From assembly GCF_900112345.1 (NCBI RefSeq), contig NZ_FOLB01000014.1, positions 28,109 through 92,108 on the forward strand: a DNA stretch of 64,000 bases, given 5' to 3'. The position numbers were made by a program, and so were the translations under genes. Below are positions 26,826 to 34,480 of this stretch, piece after piece. The first letter of the stretch is position 1. Every line of letters begins with the position of its first letter. Below the pieces are notes generated by a model, which was not told the origin of the DNA, searched no databases, and worked only from the letters and a program-made list of their open reading frames with translations. Source of the DNA: Nocardioides terrae (GTDB lineage: Bacteria > Actinomycetota > Actinomycetes > Propionibacteriales > Nocardioidaceae).

Positions 26826-27526
26826 CAGGCCGGCTCCTCCACCAGACGCACGGTCATCGTCGTGTTGCCGATCCGCACCTCGGTGCCGTCCTCGGCCCGG
26901 GCGCGCTGCACCTTCTGCCCGTCGACCAGCATGCCGTTGGTCGAGCCGAGGTCGAGCACCTCGATCTGCGGGATCGGGCCGTGCTGGACGCGGAACTCGA
27001 TGTGCCGGCGGCTCACCCCGGGGTCGTTGATGCGCAGGTCGGCCTCCGTGCCGCGCCCGACGACCAGGTCGCGGTCGAGCGGGTGACGGGTGCCGTTGAC
27101 CTCGAGGTACGCCGCCGCGCGGGTCATCCGGGTGTCGCTGGCGTCGCCGCTGACCTGGGCCTTGGCGCCGCTCCGGATCCGGAACCGCCCGGTGGTCAGG
27201 TCGCCGGCGAGCTCGAAGTCGAGGGAGATCGGCCCCGGGAAGACGTAGCCCTGCTCGTCGGCATAGTCGTGCAGCTGGTTGGTGAGGTCGTCGACCAGTG
27301 CGGTGTCGAACGGCTGGAGCCGGTCGAGGTCGGGCTGGCTCAGCTCGACGTGGAAGTCGTTGGGCACCAGCCGTCGCTGCCGGGAGAGGACCTGGGCGTT
27401 GTTGTCGCACTCGCGCTGGAGGGCGGCGGCGATCTCCACCGGCTGCACCGCGCTACGGAACGCCCGGGCGAACGCGCCGGAGATCATCGACTCCAGGCGC
27501 TGCTCGAACCGCTGCAGCCCGCCCAT
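26825..27526 (-). CDS. fhaA: DUF3662/FHA-domain protein FhaA
   Basis: A 233-residue cytosolic adaptor. Residues 1-115 form the DUF3662 domain (MGGLQRFEQRLESMISGAFA ... VPNDFHVELS) and residues 140-230 the FHA domain with GRGTEADLRINDPGVSRRH and DLGSTNGML. In mycobacteria FhaA regulates lipid II flippase MurJ and wall assembly. GAGGAGG precedes the ATG, marking it as the first gene of the seven-gene operon ending at pknB. It is shorter than Mycobacterium FhaA, which has a long disordered linker. Confidence 0.94.
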   Translation of the reverse strand: MGGLQRFEQRLESMISGAFARAFRSAVQPVEIAAALQRECDNNAQVLSRQRRLVPNDFHVELSQPDLDRLQPFDTALVDDLTNQLHDYADEQGYVFPGPISLDFELAGDLTTGRFRIRSGAKAQVSGDASDTRMTRAAAYLEVNGTRHPLDRDLVVGRGTEADLRINDPGVSRRHIEFRVQHGPIPQIEVLDLGSTNGMLVDGQKVQRARAEDGTEVRIGNTTMTVRLVEEPA

Positions 27527-27683
27527 CGGTGCCTCCTCGTCCTCGCTCGCCCTACATGCATCAATGCCCGCAGGATCACCGGCGGGCTCGTCGATCGTAT
27601 CGGGGCCGTTCAGGGGTGGCTCGGACCCGCGCCGCCGGTTTGGGCGCGGGGCGGTCCCTGGGATAACGTTCGGACTGCTTCAA

Positions 27684-27767
27684 GCGCGCGTGGCGGAATA
27701 GGCAGACGCGCACGGTTCAGGTCCGTGTGCCCGAAAGGGCGTGGGAGTTCAACTCTCCCCGCGCGCA
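27684..27767 (+). tRNA. tRNA-Leu (anticodon CAG)
   Basis: An 84-base class II tRNA: acceptor GCGCGCG/CGCGCGC, anticodon stem CACGG/CCGTG with loop TTCAGGT (CAG), a long variable arm (GCCCGAAAGGGC) and T arm GGGAG/CTCCC. CCA is not encoded. A possible promoter upstream is TTGGGC (27640-27645), 18 bases, TAACGT (27664-27669). Confidence 0.97.
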
Positions 27768-27780
27768 CAGCCAGCACAGA

Positions 27781-27809
27781 CGAGGCCCCCAGGACTCCCG
27801 GGGGCCTCG
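27781..27809. terminator. Terminator between tRNA-Leu and the 173-residue gene
   Basis: CGAGGCCCCC (27781-27790) pairs with GGGGGCCTCG (27800-27809) around a 9-base loop. It can end transcription from either side of this convergent pair. Confidence 0.7.
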
Positions 27810-27848
27810 CTGCATCTCCGGACCCGTTCCCGCTGCATCTCCGGTGCC

Positions 27849-28370
27849 TCACCCGGTGACCATCACCTGTGCCGAGGTCTCCTTGAGCTTGGCGTTGGCC
27901 CAGCGCATCTGCCGCAGCGTCTCCGGGTGGCAGCGCTGCGCGACGTCGAGCAGGTCGGTGTCCTTGAGCGCCTGTGCGGTCTGGGCGAGGATCTCCCAGT
28001 CGAGCGAGGCGCCTGCGGCGGTGCGGTGGACGTGACGCAGGTCGGCGAGCAGGGGCAGGCCCGGCTCGTGGAACCGTCCGGTGAGCTCGCTGCCCTTCTG
28101 CTTGACGCGGCCCAGCAGCGACGGCTCGTCGTCGGCGTCGGCGTCCAGGTCGAGTCCGTAGGCCTGCCCCACCCGCGCGAGCTCGCTGACGTGCTGCCTC
28201 GACCAGCCGGCGATGTCGCGGGCGACGTGGAAGATCTCGTGGTCGACCTTCTGCTGGTCGGCGAGGTTCAGCAGCGCGATGACGAGGTCGTTCTCGACCC
28301 GGTGCAGCTCCTCGATCGCCATCCCGACCTTGTTGCCCTTCACGCCGCGCAGCGCGCTCACCCAGGTCAT
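27849..28370 (-). CDS. Hypothetical helical protein coupled to molybdopterin oxidoreductase
   Basis: A 173-residue soluble, predicted all-helical protein of unrecognised family. Two histidine/acid-rich stretches (VDHEIFHVARDIAGWSRQHV and LLADLRHVHR) could bind metal, but this is only suggestive. The ATG at 28370 overlaps the stop of the upstream molybdopterin oxidoreductase gene (ATGA), so the two are almost certainly translated together. It could be an accessory or chaperone-like partner of the enzyme, or a ferritin-like domain. No signal peptide or membrane helix is visible. Confidence 0.7.
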   Translation of the reverse strand: MTWVSALRGVKGNKVGMAIEELHRVENDLVIALLNLADQQKVDHEIFHVARDIAGWSRQHVSELARVGQAYGLDLDADADDEPSLLGRVKQKGSELTGRFHEPGLPLLADLRHVHRTAAGASLDWEILAQTAQALKDTDLLDVAQRCHPETLRQMRWANAKLKETSAQVMVTG

Positions 28371-30835
28371 GACTCGCCTCCCGTGCCGGAGTGGTGGAGT
28401 TTCTCGTGGACGGTGGCGCCCGGCCCGCCCCGCGTCGGAGGTACGTCGGCTCCGGCCGGTGCCGACGCTGTGTTCGTGGGCGCCGGCGCGGTCCCACCGT
28501 CCGACCCGACGAGCCTCTCCGCGGCGGCGGCCGCCGTCTTGAAGATCGGCTGCTTCGACGCCGGGTCCCAGTCGGTCAGGGTCAGCTCGTTGGCCGCCCG
28601 CCCGGGGCCGTCCGGGGCGGACCCACCGTCGGTGTCCCAGTAGCCGTAGTGGAACGGCAGGAAGAGCACCCCCTCCCGGATCCCGCTGACCCGGAGCCGG
28701 CCGGTGACCTCGCCCCGCGGGGTGGTGACCCGGAGCATGTCGCCCTCCTCCCAGCCGTGCCGGGCGGCGTCGGCGACCGACGCCTCGACCCACACCTCGG
28801 GCGCCGCCGCCTGCAGCTGGGGAGCACGGGCGGTCTTGGTGCGGGTGTGGAAGTGGAAGAGGGTGCGGCCGGTGATCAGCTGGAAGGGGTAGTCCTCCGA
28901 CGGCTCCTCGTGGGGCGGGAGGTACTCCGCCGCGCGGATGATCGCCCGGCCCTCGGGGTTGAGGGCCTTGTACTCCGTCGGCTCGACGGGCGCGCCGGTC
29001 ACCATGTCCCGCCCGTAGTCCTCGCAGTAGTCGGGTGCGGCCCAGAAGCGTCCGTCGGCGTAGAGCCGCTCGGTGCCGTCCGGGTGCTCGTCGTTGCACG
29101 GCCACTGGATGCCGCTCCCGCCGCGGAGCCGGTCGTAGGTGAGCCCGGTGTAGTCGCAGGGCCGGCCCCGGCTGCACTCCTTCCACGCCTCGAACGCCTC
29201 CTCGGGCGTCCGCCACTTCACCAGCGGGGCACCGTCCTTGTCGCGGAGGTCGAGGCGGTGGGCGAAGTCGATGAGGATGTCGAGGTCCGGCCTCGCCTCG
29301 CCGGGCGGGTCGACCGCCTTGTCCGACAGGTGCACGGTGCGGTCGGCGTTGGTGAACGTCCCGGTCTTCTCGCCCCAGGTCGCCGCCGGGAGCACCACGT
29401 CGGCGAGCTGGGCGGTCTCGGTGAGGAAGAGGTCCTGCACGACCAGGAAGAGCCGCTCCTGGGACAGCAGGCTGCGGATGCGACACAGCTCGGGGAGCGA
29501 GACCGCCGGGTTGGTGCCGGTCACGTAGAGGAAGCGGATCGAGCCGTCCTCGACGTACCGCATCATCTGCATCAGGGGCGTGGGCGCCGAGTAGTGCGGG
29601 ATGTCGGACGGCTCGATGTTCCAGACCTTCGCCAGCTCCTGGACGTGCGCGTCGTTGGACCAGTTGCGGAAGCCGGCCAGGTCGCCGTCCGCGCCGGCCT
29701 CGCGGGTGTTCTCCGCGGTCGGCTGGCCGTTCATCTGGAGGACGCCGCAGCCGGGCTTGCCGAGCATGCCGCGGACGATGTGCACGTTGTTGACCTGCAC
29801 GGCCGCGGCGGTGGCCTGGTGCGACTGGTAGAAGCCCTGCAGGACCGTCGAGGTCAGCCGCTCGGCGGTGCCGAGCAGCCGGGCCGCCTGGCGCAGGTCG
29901 GCCACGGGGACGTCGCAGACCTCCGCGGCGCGCTCGAGGGTGCACGGCTCGACCATCTTCACCAGCTCGTCGAAGCCCACGGCGTGAGCGTCGACGTAGT
30001 CGTGGTCGACCCAGTCGTGCTGGATCATCTCGCGCAGCAGCGCGTTCATCAGCATGACGTTGGTGCCCGGGCGCGGGGCGAGGTGGACGGCGGCGGCTGC
30101 CGCGACGGCGGTGCGGCGCGGGTCGACGCAGACGATCGCCGGCGGCTGCGGGCCGGCGAGCCGGTCCAGCACCCTGCTCCACAGCACGCTCTGGGTCTCG
30201 GCCATGTTGTGGCCGAAGAGCGCGATGACGTCGGCGTGGTCGAGGTCGGCGTACGACCCCGGCTGGCCGTCGCAGCCGAAGGACTCCTTGAGCGCCGCCC
30301 CGGCCGTGGCGGTGCACAGCCGGGTGTTGCCGTCGACGTGATTGGTGCCGATCCCGCCGTGGGCGATGACGCCGAGCGTGTAGTACTCCTCGAGGAAGAG
30401 CTGGCCGGTCGTGTAGAAGCCGACCGAGCTGGGCCCGCGCTCCTCCAGCAGCTCCTTCGCCCGGCCCGCCACCTGCGCCATCGCGGTGTCCCAATCGGTC
30501 TCGACGAGCATCCCGTCCTGCCGGACGAGGGGCCGGGTGAGCCGGTCGGGTGAGTGGTTGGCCTGCCAGCCGAAGAGGTCCTTGGGCCCGAGCCGGCCAC
30601 GGTTGACCCGGTCCACCTCACGGCCGCGTACGCCGACGATGCGGCCGTCCTTGACCGCGATGTCCATGGCGTCGCCGTTGGAGTGCAGCAGCGACGCCGA
30701 CTGGACCCACCGGTCGACGTCGTCGGTGCTCACCCCCTCGGCGAGGAAGGTGTCGACGCGGGGCGGCCACTGCCCGCCCGCGGCGTAAGGCGTCCGAGAT
30801 CCCCAGGGCTCCGCGATGCGGTCGACGTCGGGCAT
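28367..30835 (-). CDS. Molybdopterin oxidoreductase lacking the N-terminal Fe-S cysteines
   Basis: An 822-residue member of the DMSO-reductase superfamily (nitrate reductase/formate dehydrogenase-like), cytosolic. It has the N-terminal [20 protein letters not shown] block, molybdopterin-binding segments such as FGHNMAETQSVL and GTNPAVSLPE, and the C-terminal cofactor-binding domain starting near LITGRTLFHFH. The N-terminal position that normally holds a [4Fe-4S] cluster reads SASLLHSNGDAMDIAV, with Ser, His and Asp where cysteines are expected. Electron transfer must therefore differ from NasA or FdhF. ATG 30835 is chosen; no strong ribosome site is visible. Substrate unknown. Confidence 0.85.
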   Translation of the reverse strand: MPDVDRIAEPWGSRTPYAAGGQWPPRVDTFLAEGVSTDDVDRWVQSASLLHSNGDAMDIAVKDGRIVGVRGREVDRVNRGRLGPKDLFGWQANHSPDRLTRPLVRQDGMLVETDWDTAMAQVAGRAKELLEERGPSSVGFYTTGQLFLEEYYTLGVIAHGGIGTNHVDGNTRLCTATAGAALKESFGCDGQPGSYADLDHADVIALFGHNMAETQSVLWSRVLDRLAGPQPPAIVCVDPRRTAVAAAAAVHLAPRPGTNVMLMNALLREMIQHDWVDHDYVDAHAVGFDELVKMVEPCTLERAAEVCDVPVADLRQAARLLGTAERLTSTVLQGFYQSHQATAAAVQVNNVHIVRGMLGKPGCGVLQMNGQPTAENTREAGADGDLAGFRNWSNDAHVQELAKVWNIEPSDIPHYSAPTPLMQMMRYVEDGSIRFLYVTGTNPAVSLPELCRIRSLLSQERLFLVVQDLFLTETAQLADVVLPAATWGEKTGTFTNADRTVHLSDKAVDPPGEARPDLDILIDFAHRLDLRDKDGAPLVKWRTPEEAFEAWKECSRGRPCDYTGLTYDRLRGGSGIQWPCNDEHPDGTERLYADGRFWAAPDYCEDYGRDMVTGAPVEPTEYKALNPEGRAIIRAAEYLPPHEEPSEDYPFQLITGRTLFHFHTRTKTARAPQLQAAAPEVWVEASVADAARHGWEEGDMLRVTTPRGEVTGRLRVSGIREGVLFLPFHYGYWDTDGGSAPDGPGRAANELTLTDWDPASKQPIFKTAAAAAERLVGSDGGTAPAPTNTASAPAGADVPPTRGGPGATVHEKLHHSGTGGES

Positions 30836-30947
30836 GAGGATGCGGTTCCCGCGCCGGTTCGCAGGGATGCGTGACGATGCGGCCCTGGATCGGCCGGACC
30901 ACGGACTGGCGGGTGCTGTGCGGCGGTGCGCCGATAGCGTGCTCCTC

Positions 30948-31967
30948 ATGGGCTTCGGGGAGATGCCGGACGGTCGTCCGGTCGAGCGCGTCACGATCGG
31001 TGCGGCGCCAGGGGTGGAGGTCGACGTGCTCACGCTCGGGGCGACGGCGCACCGCGTGCAGGTGACCGGCGGGGACGGCGTACGACGTGACGTGGTGCTG
31101 GGCCGGGACACGGTCCCCTCGCTGCTCGGCGTGGACGGGTTCCTCGGGGCGACGATCGGACGCTACGCCAACCGGATCGCCGCGGGCCGCTTCACCCTCG
31201 ACGGGGTGGAGGTCGTGGTCGCGACGAACGACCGCGGCAACTCGCTGCACGGCGGCGCCGATGGCTGGGACAAGCGGCTATGGACGGTGGAGTCGGTCTC
31301 GCCCACGGCCGTCACGCTCGCCCTGGTCAGCGCCGACGGCGACATGGGGTTCCCCGGCGAGGTCGCCGCGACGGTGACCTACGAGGTCGACGGCGCGACG
31401 GTCCGGATCACGCACACGGCGACCACGTCGGCGCCGACGGTGGTCAACATGACCAACCACAGCTACTTCAACCTCGACGGCGACGGCGCGGGCACGATCG
31501 ACGGCCACACGCTCCAGGTCCACGCCGACCGCTACACCCCGATCGACGCCACGGGCATCCCGCTCGACGACCACGCTCCGGTCGACGACACCCCCTTCGA
31601 CCTGCGGACCGCGACGGTTCTGGGCCCGGTGCTGCGCGTCGACCACCCGCAGCTGGCGGGCACGCGCGGGATCGACCACAACTTCGTCGTGCGCGGGGAG
31701 GGGCTGCGCCCGGTGGCCGTGCTGTCCTCCCCCGCGACCCGGACGTCGCTGGAGCTGTCCAGCGACCAGCAGGGGCTGCAGGTGTACGCCGGCAACGGGC
31801 TCTTCGGCCCCGGCCGGTCCGGCCGCCGCTACCGGCCCGGCGACGGCATCGCCCTGGAGCCGCAGGTCTCGCCGGACACGCCGAACCGGCCCTCCTGGCC
31901 GTCCGCCCGGCTCGAGCCGGGGCAGACCTACCGCTCAGTGATCGAGTGGCGCTTCTCGGCGCTCTGA
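30948..31967 (+). CDS. galM: Aldose 1-epimerase (mutarotase)
   Basis: A 339-residue galactose mutarotase-like enzyme interconverting alpha and beta anomers of aldohexoses. Motifs include the early GRYANRIAAGRFTLDG, NSLHGG with a conserved histidine, the catalytic-histidine region TNHSYFNLDG, and a C-terminal catalytic glutamate in GIALEPQ. No signal peptide. ATG 30948 follows TAGCGT (30935-30940) by seven bases, fitting leaderless transcription. It is divergent from the molybdopterin oxidoreductase and not obviously part of a sugar operon. Confidence 0.93.
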   Translation: MGFGEMPDGRPVERVTIGAAPGVEVDVLTLGATAHRVQVTGGDGVRRDVVLGRDTVPSLLGVDGFLGATIGRYANRIAAGRFTLDGVEVVVATNDRGNSLHGGADGWDKRLWTVESVSPTAVTLALVSADGDMGFPGEVAATVTYEVDGATVRITHTATTSAPTVVNMTNHSYFNLDGDGAGTIDGHTLQVHADRYTPIDATGIPLDDHAPVDDTPFDLRTATVLGPVLRVDHPQLAGTRGIDHNFVVRGEGLRPVAVLSSPATRTSLELSSDQQGLQVYAGNGLFGPGRSGRRYRPGDGIALEPQVSPDTPNRPSWPSARLEPGQTYRSVIEWRFSAL

Positions 31968-31972
31968 GGGCG

Positions 31973-32206
31973 TCAGGAGGCGGACAGCCCGACGGCGGCC
32001 GCCGGCAGGCCCCGCTGGAGCGTCTCGACGAGCGGGCCCACCTCGTCCGGTGTGAGCCGGACCGTGGCGGTGCAGAGGTTGTCCTTCCAGATGCTCAGGA
32101 CCACGACGCCCGCCTCGGCGTGCCACGTCACGCGCAGCGCGCGACCGTCGCCACGGGCGTCGCCGAGGACGGCACCCGCGATCGAACGCGGTCGCGGACG
32201 GGGCAT
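31973..32206 (-). CDS. Small hypothetical protein
   Basis: A 77-residue cytosolic protein of unrecognised family with an arginine-rich start and a compact alpha/beta pattern (VTWHAEAGVVVLSIWKDNLC, then TATVRLTPDEVGPLVETLQR). The start is uncertain: ATG 32206 or GTG 32221. It converges with galM (5-base gap) and is divergent from the 127-residue gene. Codon use resembles its neighbours, supporting a real gene. Confidence 0.6.
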   Translation of the reverse strand: MPRPRPRSIAGAVLGDARGDGRALRVTWHAEAGVVVLSIWKDNLCTATVRLTPDEVGPLVETLQRGLPAAAVGLSAS

Positions 32207-32283
32207 CCTCCTATGGTGCACCCGCGCTGCGGCGCAGACCAGAGCGTCTTTCCTCGTTCGCGCCCGAGGGCTACGGTGCCGAC

Positions 32284-32667
32284 ATGAGGCGCCGGGCCCA
32301 TGAGAACGTCGCGACCGTGCTGGTCGATCCGCACGTGCTGGTGGATCTCGAGATCGAGCTGATGGAGCGCGACCTGCGGCTCTGGCCGATCCACACGGCG
32401 CCGATCTGCCTCGACGGCCCGCGCACCGCCTTCCAGGTCCGGCGCACGATGCTCATCGCCAAGCGCGGTGCGTGGGACTGTGCGGCGGCCTGGGTGCCCG
32501 TGTGGATCAGCTTCGGCGAGAGCTGGCACCGCGGCGACGACCCGCTGCCGTGGGCGGCCCACGAGGCCTTGTGGGGCACGCTCGAGCGGTACGCCGACGA
32601 CGTCCGCTACCAGAAGCGGCTCAGCGGCGTCCGACCGTTGATGGTGGCCGCCGAGCTCGCCGGCTGA
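32284..32667 (+). CDS. Hypothetical protein, 127 residues
   Basis: A soluble protein of unrecognised family with a tryptophan-rich C-terminal half (WDCAAAWVPVWISFGESWHR ... HEALWGTLERYADDVRY). The ATG lies six bases after TACGGT (32272-32277), a leaderless promoter pattern also seen for many neighbours. It precedes the P450 gene by 89 bases containing a palindromic operator-like site. No domain or signal is recognisable. Confidence 0.65.
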   Translation: MRRRAHENVATVLVDPHVLVDLEIELMERDLRLWPIHTAPICLDGPRTAFQVRRTMLIAKRGAWDCAAAWVPVWISFGESWHRGDDPLPWAAHEALWGTLERYADDVRYQKRLSGVRPLMVAAELAG

Positions 32668-32686
32668 ACCCTGTAGTCGGGAGTTA

Positions 32687-32698
32687 TACCGATCGGTA
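32687..32698. promoter_or_regulatory. Palindrome TACCGATCGGTA upstream of P450
   Basis: A perfect 12-bp palindrome, TACCGATCGGTA, embedded in TTATACCGATCGGTAGC, lies about 58 bases before the P450 start. Its form resembles TetR-family operators. The regulator is not identified. Confidence 0.45.
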
Positions 32699-32756
32699 GC
32701 ATCGCCCTCGGCACCGTCGCACCGACGACGTAGTGTGCCGAGGAGGAGGTCGTCGC

Positions 32757-34112
32757 ATGCTCAGGCTCGCCCACGTGCCCACCCCTGGTCCGGTCCAGCG
32801 GATCGTCACCCGCGTCGCCGAGCCGGTGAAGCCGTTCGTCCGCTGGAGCGTCGGACACGGGCTCCCGCGCGCGGTCATCGGCCGCGCCGCACGTGGCGGC
32901 GACCTGCAGGGCCGCCTCATCGCCGCCGCCGCCCGGCAGGGCCGCACCGAGCGGCTGATCCCGCTCTTCGACGAGCTCCTCGCGGCCCCGACGCCGCTCG
33001 TGCCGGGCCGGTTCAGCCACATGGCCGGGCGTCACGAGGCGGTGAGGGAGGTGCTGAGCAGCAACGACTTCAGCACCGGCATCCCGACCAGTGCCGGCTC
33101 GCTGGCCCGGCTGGCCACCTGGGCCAACCGCGAGGTCTTCAACCCGGTCCAGCCGCCGTCGCTGCTGGTCACCGAGCCGCCGGACCACACCCGCTACCGC
33201 AAGCTCGTCACCCGGGTCTTCAGTGCCCGCGCGGTCGAGCGGCTGCGGGAGCGCACTGAGCAGATCGCCACCGAGCTGCTCGACACCCTCGACCCGAGTT
33301 CGCCGGTCGACCTCGTCGACCGCTACTGCAGCCAGCTGCCCGTCATCGTCATCTCCGAGATCCTCGGCGTCCCTCCGCAGACGCGACAGCGGGTGCTCGA
33401 GCTGGGCAACGAGGCCGGCGCCAGCCTCGACCTCGGCCTCGGCTGGAGCCAGTTCCGCCAGATCGAGAGCGCGTTGGAGGAGTTCGAGGAGTGGCTCGGC
33501 GGGCACCTCGCCGAGCTCCGTCGCAACCCCGGCGACAACCTGCTCAGCCAGCTCGTCCACGCCCAGGAGGAGGGCGTCGGCCTGACCGAGCGGGAGCTGC
33601 GCGCGACGGCCGGGCTCGTGCTCGCCGCCGGCTTCGAGACGACCGTCAACCTGCTCGGCAACGGCATCGTGCTGCTGACCGAGCACCGCGACCAGCTCGG
33701 GTCACTGCTCGACGGGACCGCCGACTGGGGCAACGCCGTCGAGGAGGTGCTCCGCTTCGACCCGCCGGTGCTGCTCACCGGCCGGATCTCGCTGCGGGAG
33801 ACGCAGATCGCCGGCCGGCCGATCGGCGCCGGTCGACCGGTCACCACGGTGCTCGCCGCCGCCAACCGCGACCCCGCGGTCTTCGCCGACCCGCACCGCT
33901 TCGACATCACCCGCGAGAACGCGCGCGACCACATCTCCTTCTCCGCGGGGCGGCACTACTGCCTCGGCGCCCAGCTCGCCCGGATGGAGGGCGAGATCGG
34001 GCTGCGAGCGTTCTTCGAGCGCTTCCCCGACGTCCGCCTCCAGCCGGGCGCGTCCCGCCGGCGTACCCGCATCCTGCGCGGCTGGGAGCGCCTCCCCGCC
34101 ACCCTCACCTGA
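32757..34112 (+). CDS. Cytochrome P450
   Basis: A 451-residue soluble bacterial P450. It has the I-helix motif AAGFETTVN (oxygen activation), the ExxR motif in EEVLRFDPPV, and the heme-binding loop FSAGRHYCLGAQLAR with the thiolate cysteine. The first 60 residues are basic and somewhat hydrophobic, longer than in minimal soluble P450s. AGGAGGAGGT (32741-32750) precedes the ATG. No ferredoxin or reductase gene is adjacent. Substrate unknown; an operator-like palindrome lies upstream. Confidence 0.93.
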   Translation: MLRLAHVPTPGPVQRIVTRVAEPVKPFVRWSVGHGLPRAVIGRAARGGDLQGRLIAAAARQGRTERLIPLFDELLAAPTPLVPGRFSHMAGRHEAVREVLSSNDFSTGIPTSAGSLARLATWANREVFNPVQPPSLLVTEPPDHTRYRKLVTRVFSARAVERLRERTEQIATELLDTLDPSSPVDLVDRYCSQLPVIVISEILGVPPQTRQRVLELGNEAGASLDLGLGWSQFRQIESALEEFEEWLGGHLAELRRNPGDNLLSQLVHAQEEGVGLTERELRATAGLVLAAGFETTVNLLGNGIVLLTEHRDQLGSLLDGTADWGNAVEEVLRFDPPVLLTGRISLRETQIAGRPIGAGRPVTTVLAAANRDPAVFADPHRFDITRENARDHISFSAGRHYCLGAQLARMEGEIGLRAFFERFPDVRLQPGASRRRTRILRGWERLPATLT

Positions 34113-34158
34113 CGCCGACTCGGCGTCGTGGGGGCGACAGCTTCTGCCGACTCGGCCC

Positions 34159-34239
34159 TCAGGAGCGGTGGCGCAGGGCGATGACGGCGTGGGTGAGCGT
34201 CATCGAGACCTGGATCACCGAGCGGACGTGGAGGCGCAT
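34159..34239 (-). CDS. 26-codon ORF, translationally coupled
   Basis: A 26-residue basic peptide (starting MRLHVRSVIQVSMTLTHAV) whose ATG shares its A with the stop of the 48-residue upstream gene in a TGATG junction. Such coupling supports translation, but length is too short for confident gene calling. No family is recognised. Confidence 0.35.
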   Translation of the reverse strand: MRLHVRSVIQVSMTLTHAVIALRHRS

Positions 34240-34385
34240 CACAGCACCTGCCAGACGCCGACGAGCGCGATGAGGACGACGGCCGCGCCGCCGAACAGCA
34301 GACGGAGCGGGGCCGAGGGCAGCGTCGTGCGGGTCTCGACCGGCGCGCGGTGGCGACCCTGCAGCGGCTTCACGTTCGTACTCAT
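34239..34385 (-). CDS. Small single-pass membrane protein, 48 residues
   Basis: A 48-residue protein with a basic N-terminal part (NVKPLQGRHRAPVETRTTLP) and one C-terminal membrane helix (LRLLFGGAAVVLIALVGVWQVL). GGGAGG lies upstream of the ATG, a good ribosome site. Topology suggests a tail-anchored protein with a cytoplasmic N-terminus. It is convergent with the P450 and divergent from the chromate transporter. No family recognised. Confidence 0.6.
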   Translation of the reverse strand: MSTNVKPLQGRHRAPVETRTTLPSAPLRLLFGGAAVVLIALVGVWQVL

Positions 34386-34401
34386 GACGGCCTCCCAGTT
34401 A

Positions 34402-34420
34402 CCCCGGACGGCGTCCGGGG
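34402..34420. promoter_or_regulatory. 19-bp palindrome in the 5' leader of the 48-residue gene
   Basis: CCCCGGACG, one base, then CGTCCGGGG form a perfect inverted repeat, 17 bases upstream of the minus-strand ATG at 34385. It could be an operator or an RNA hairpin in the leader. It lies in the space shared with chrA. Confidence 0.4.
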
Positions 34421-34480
34421 ATCCGCACTCACCGTAAGTGAGACGCACGTCACATCGGCGTGGAACGCGACAATGGCGCG

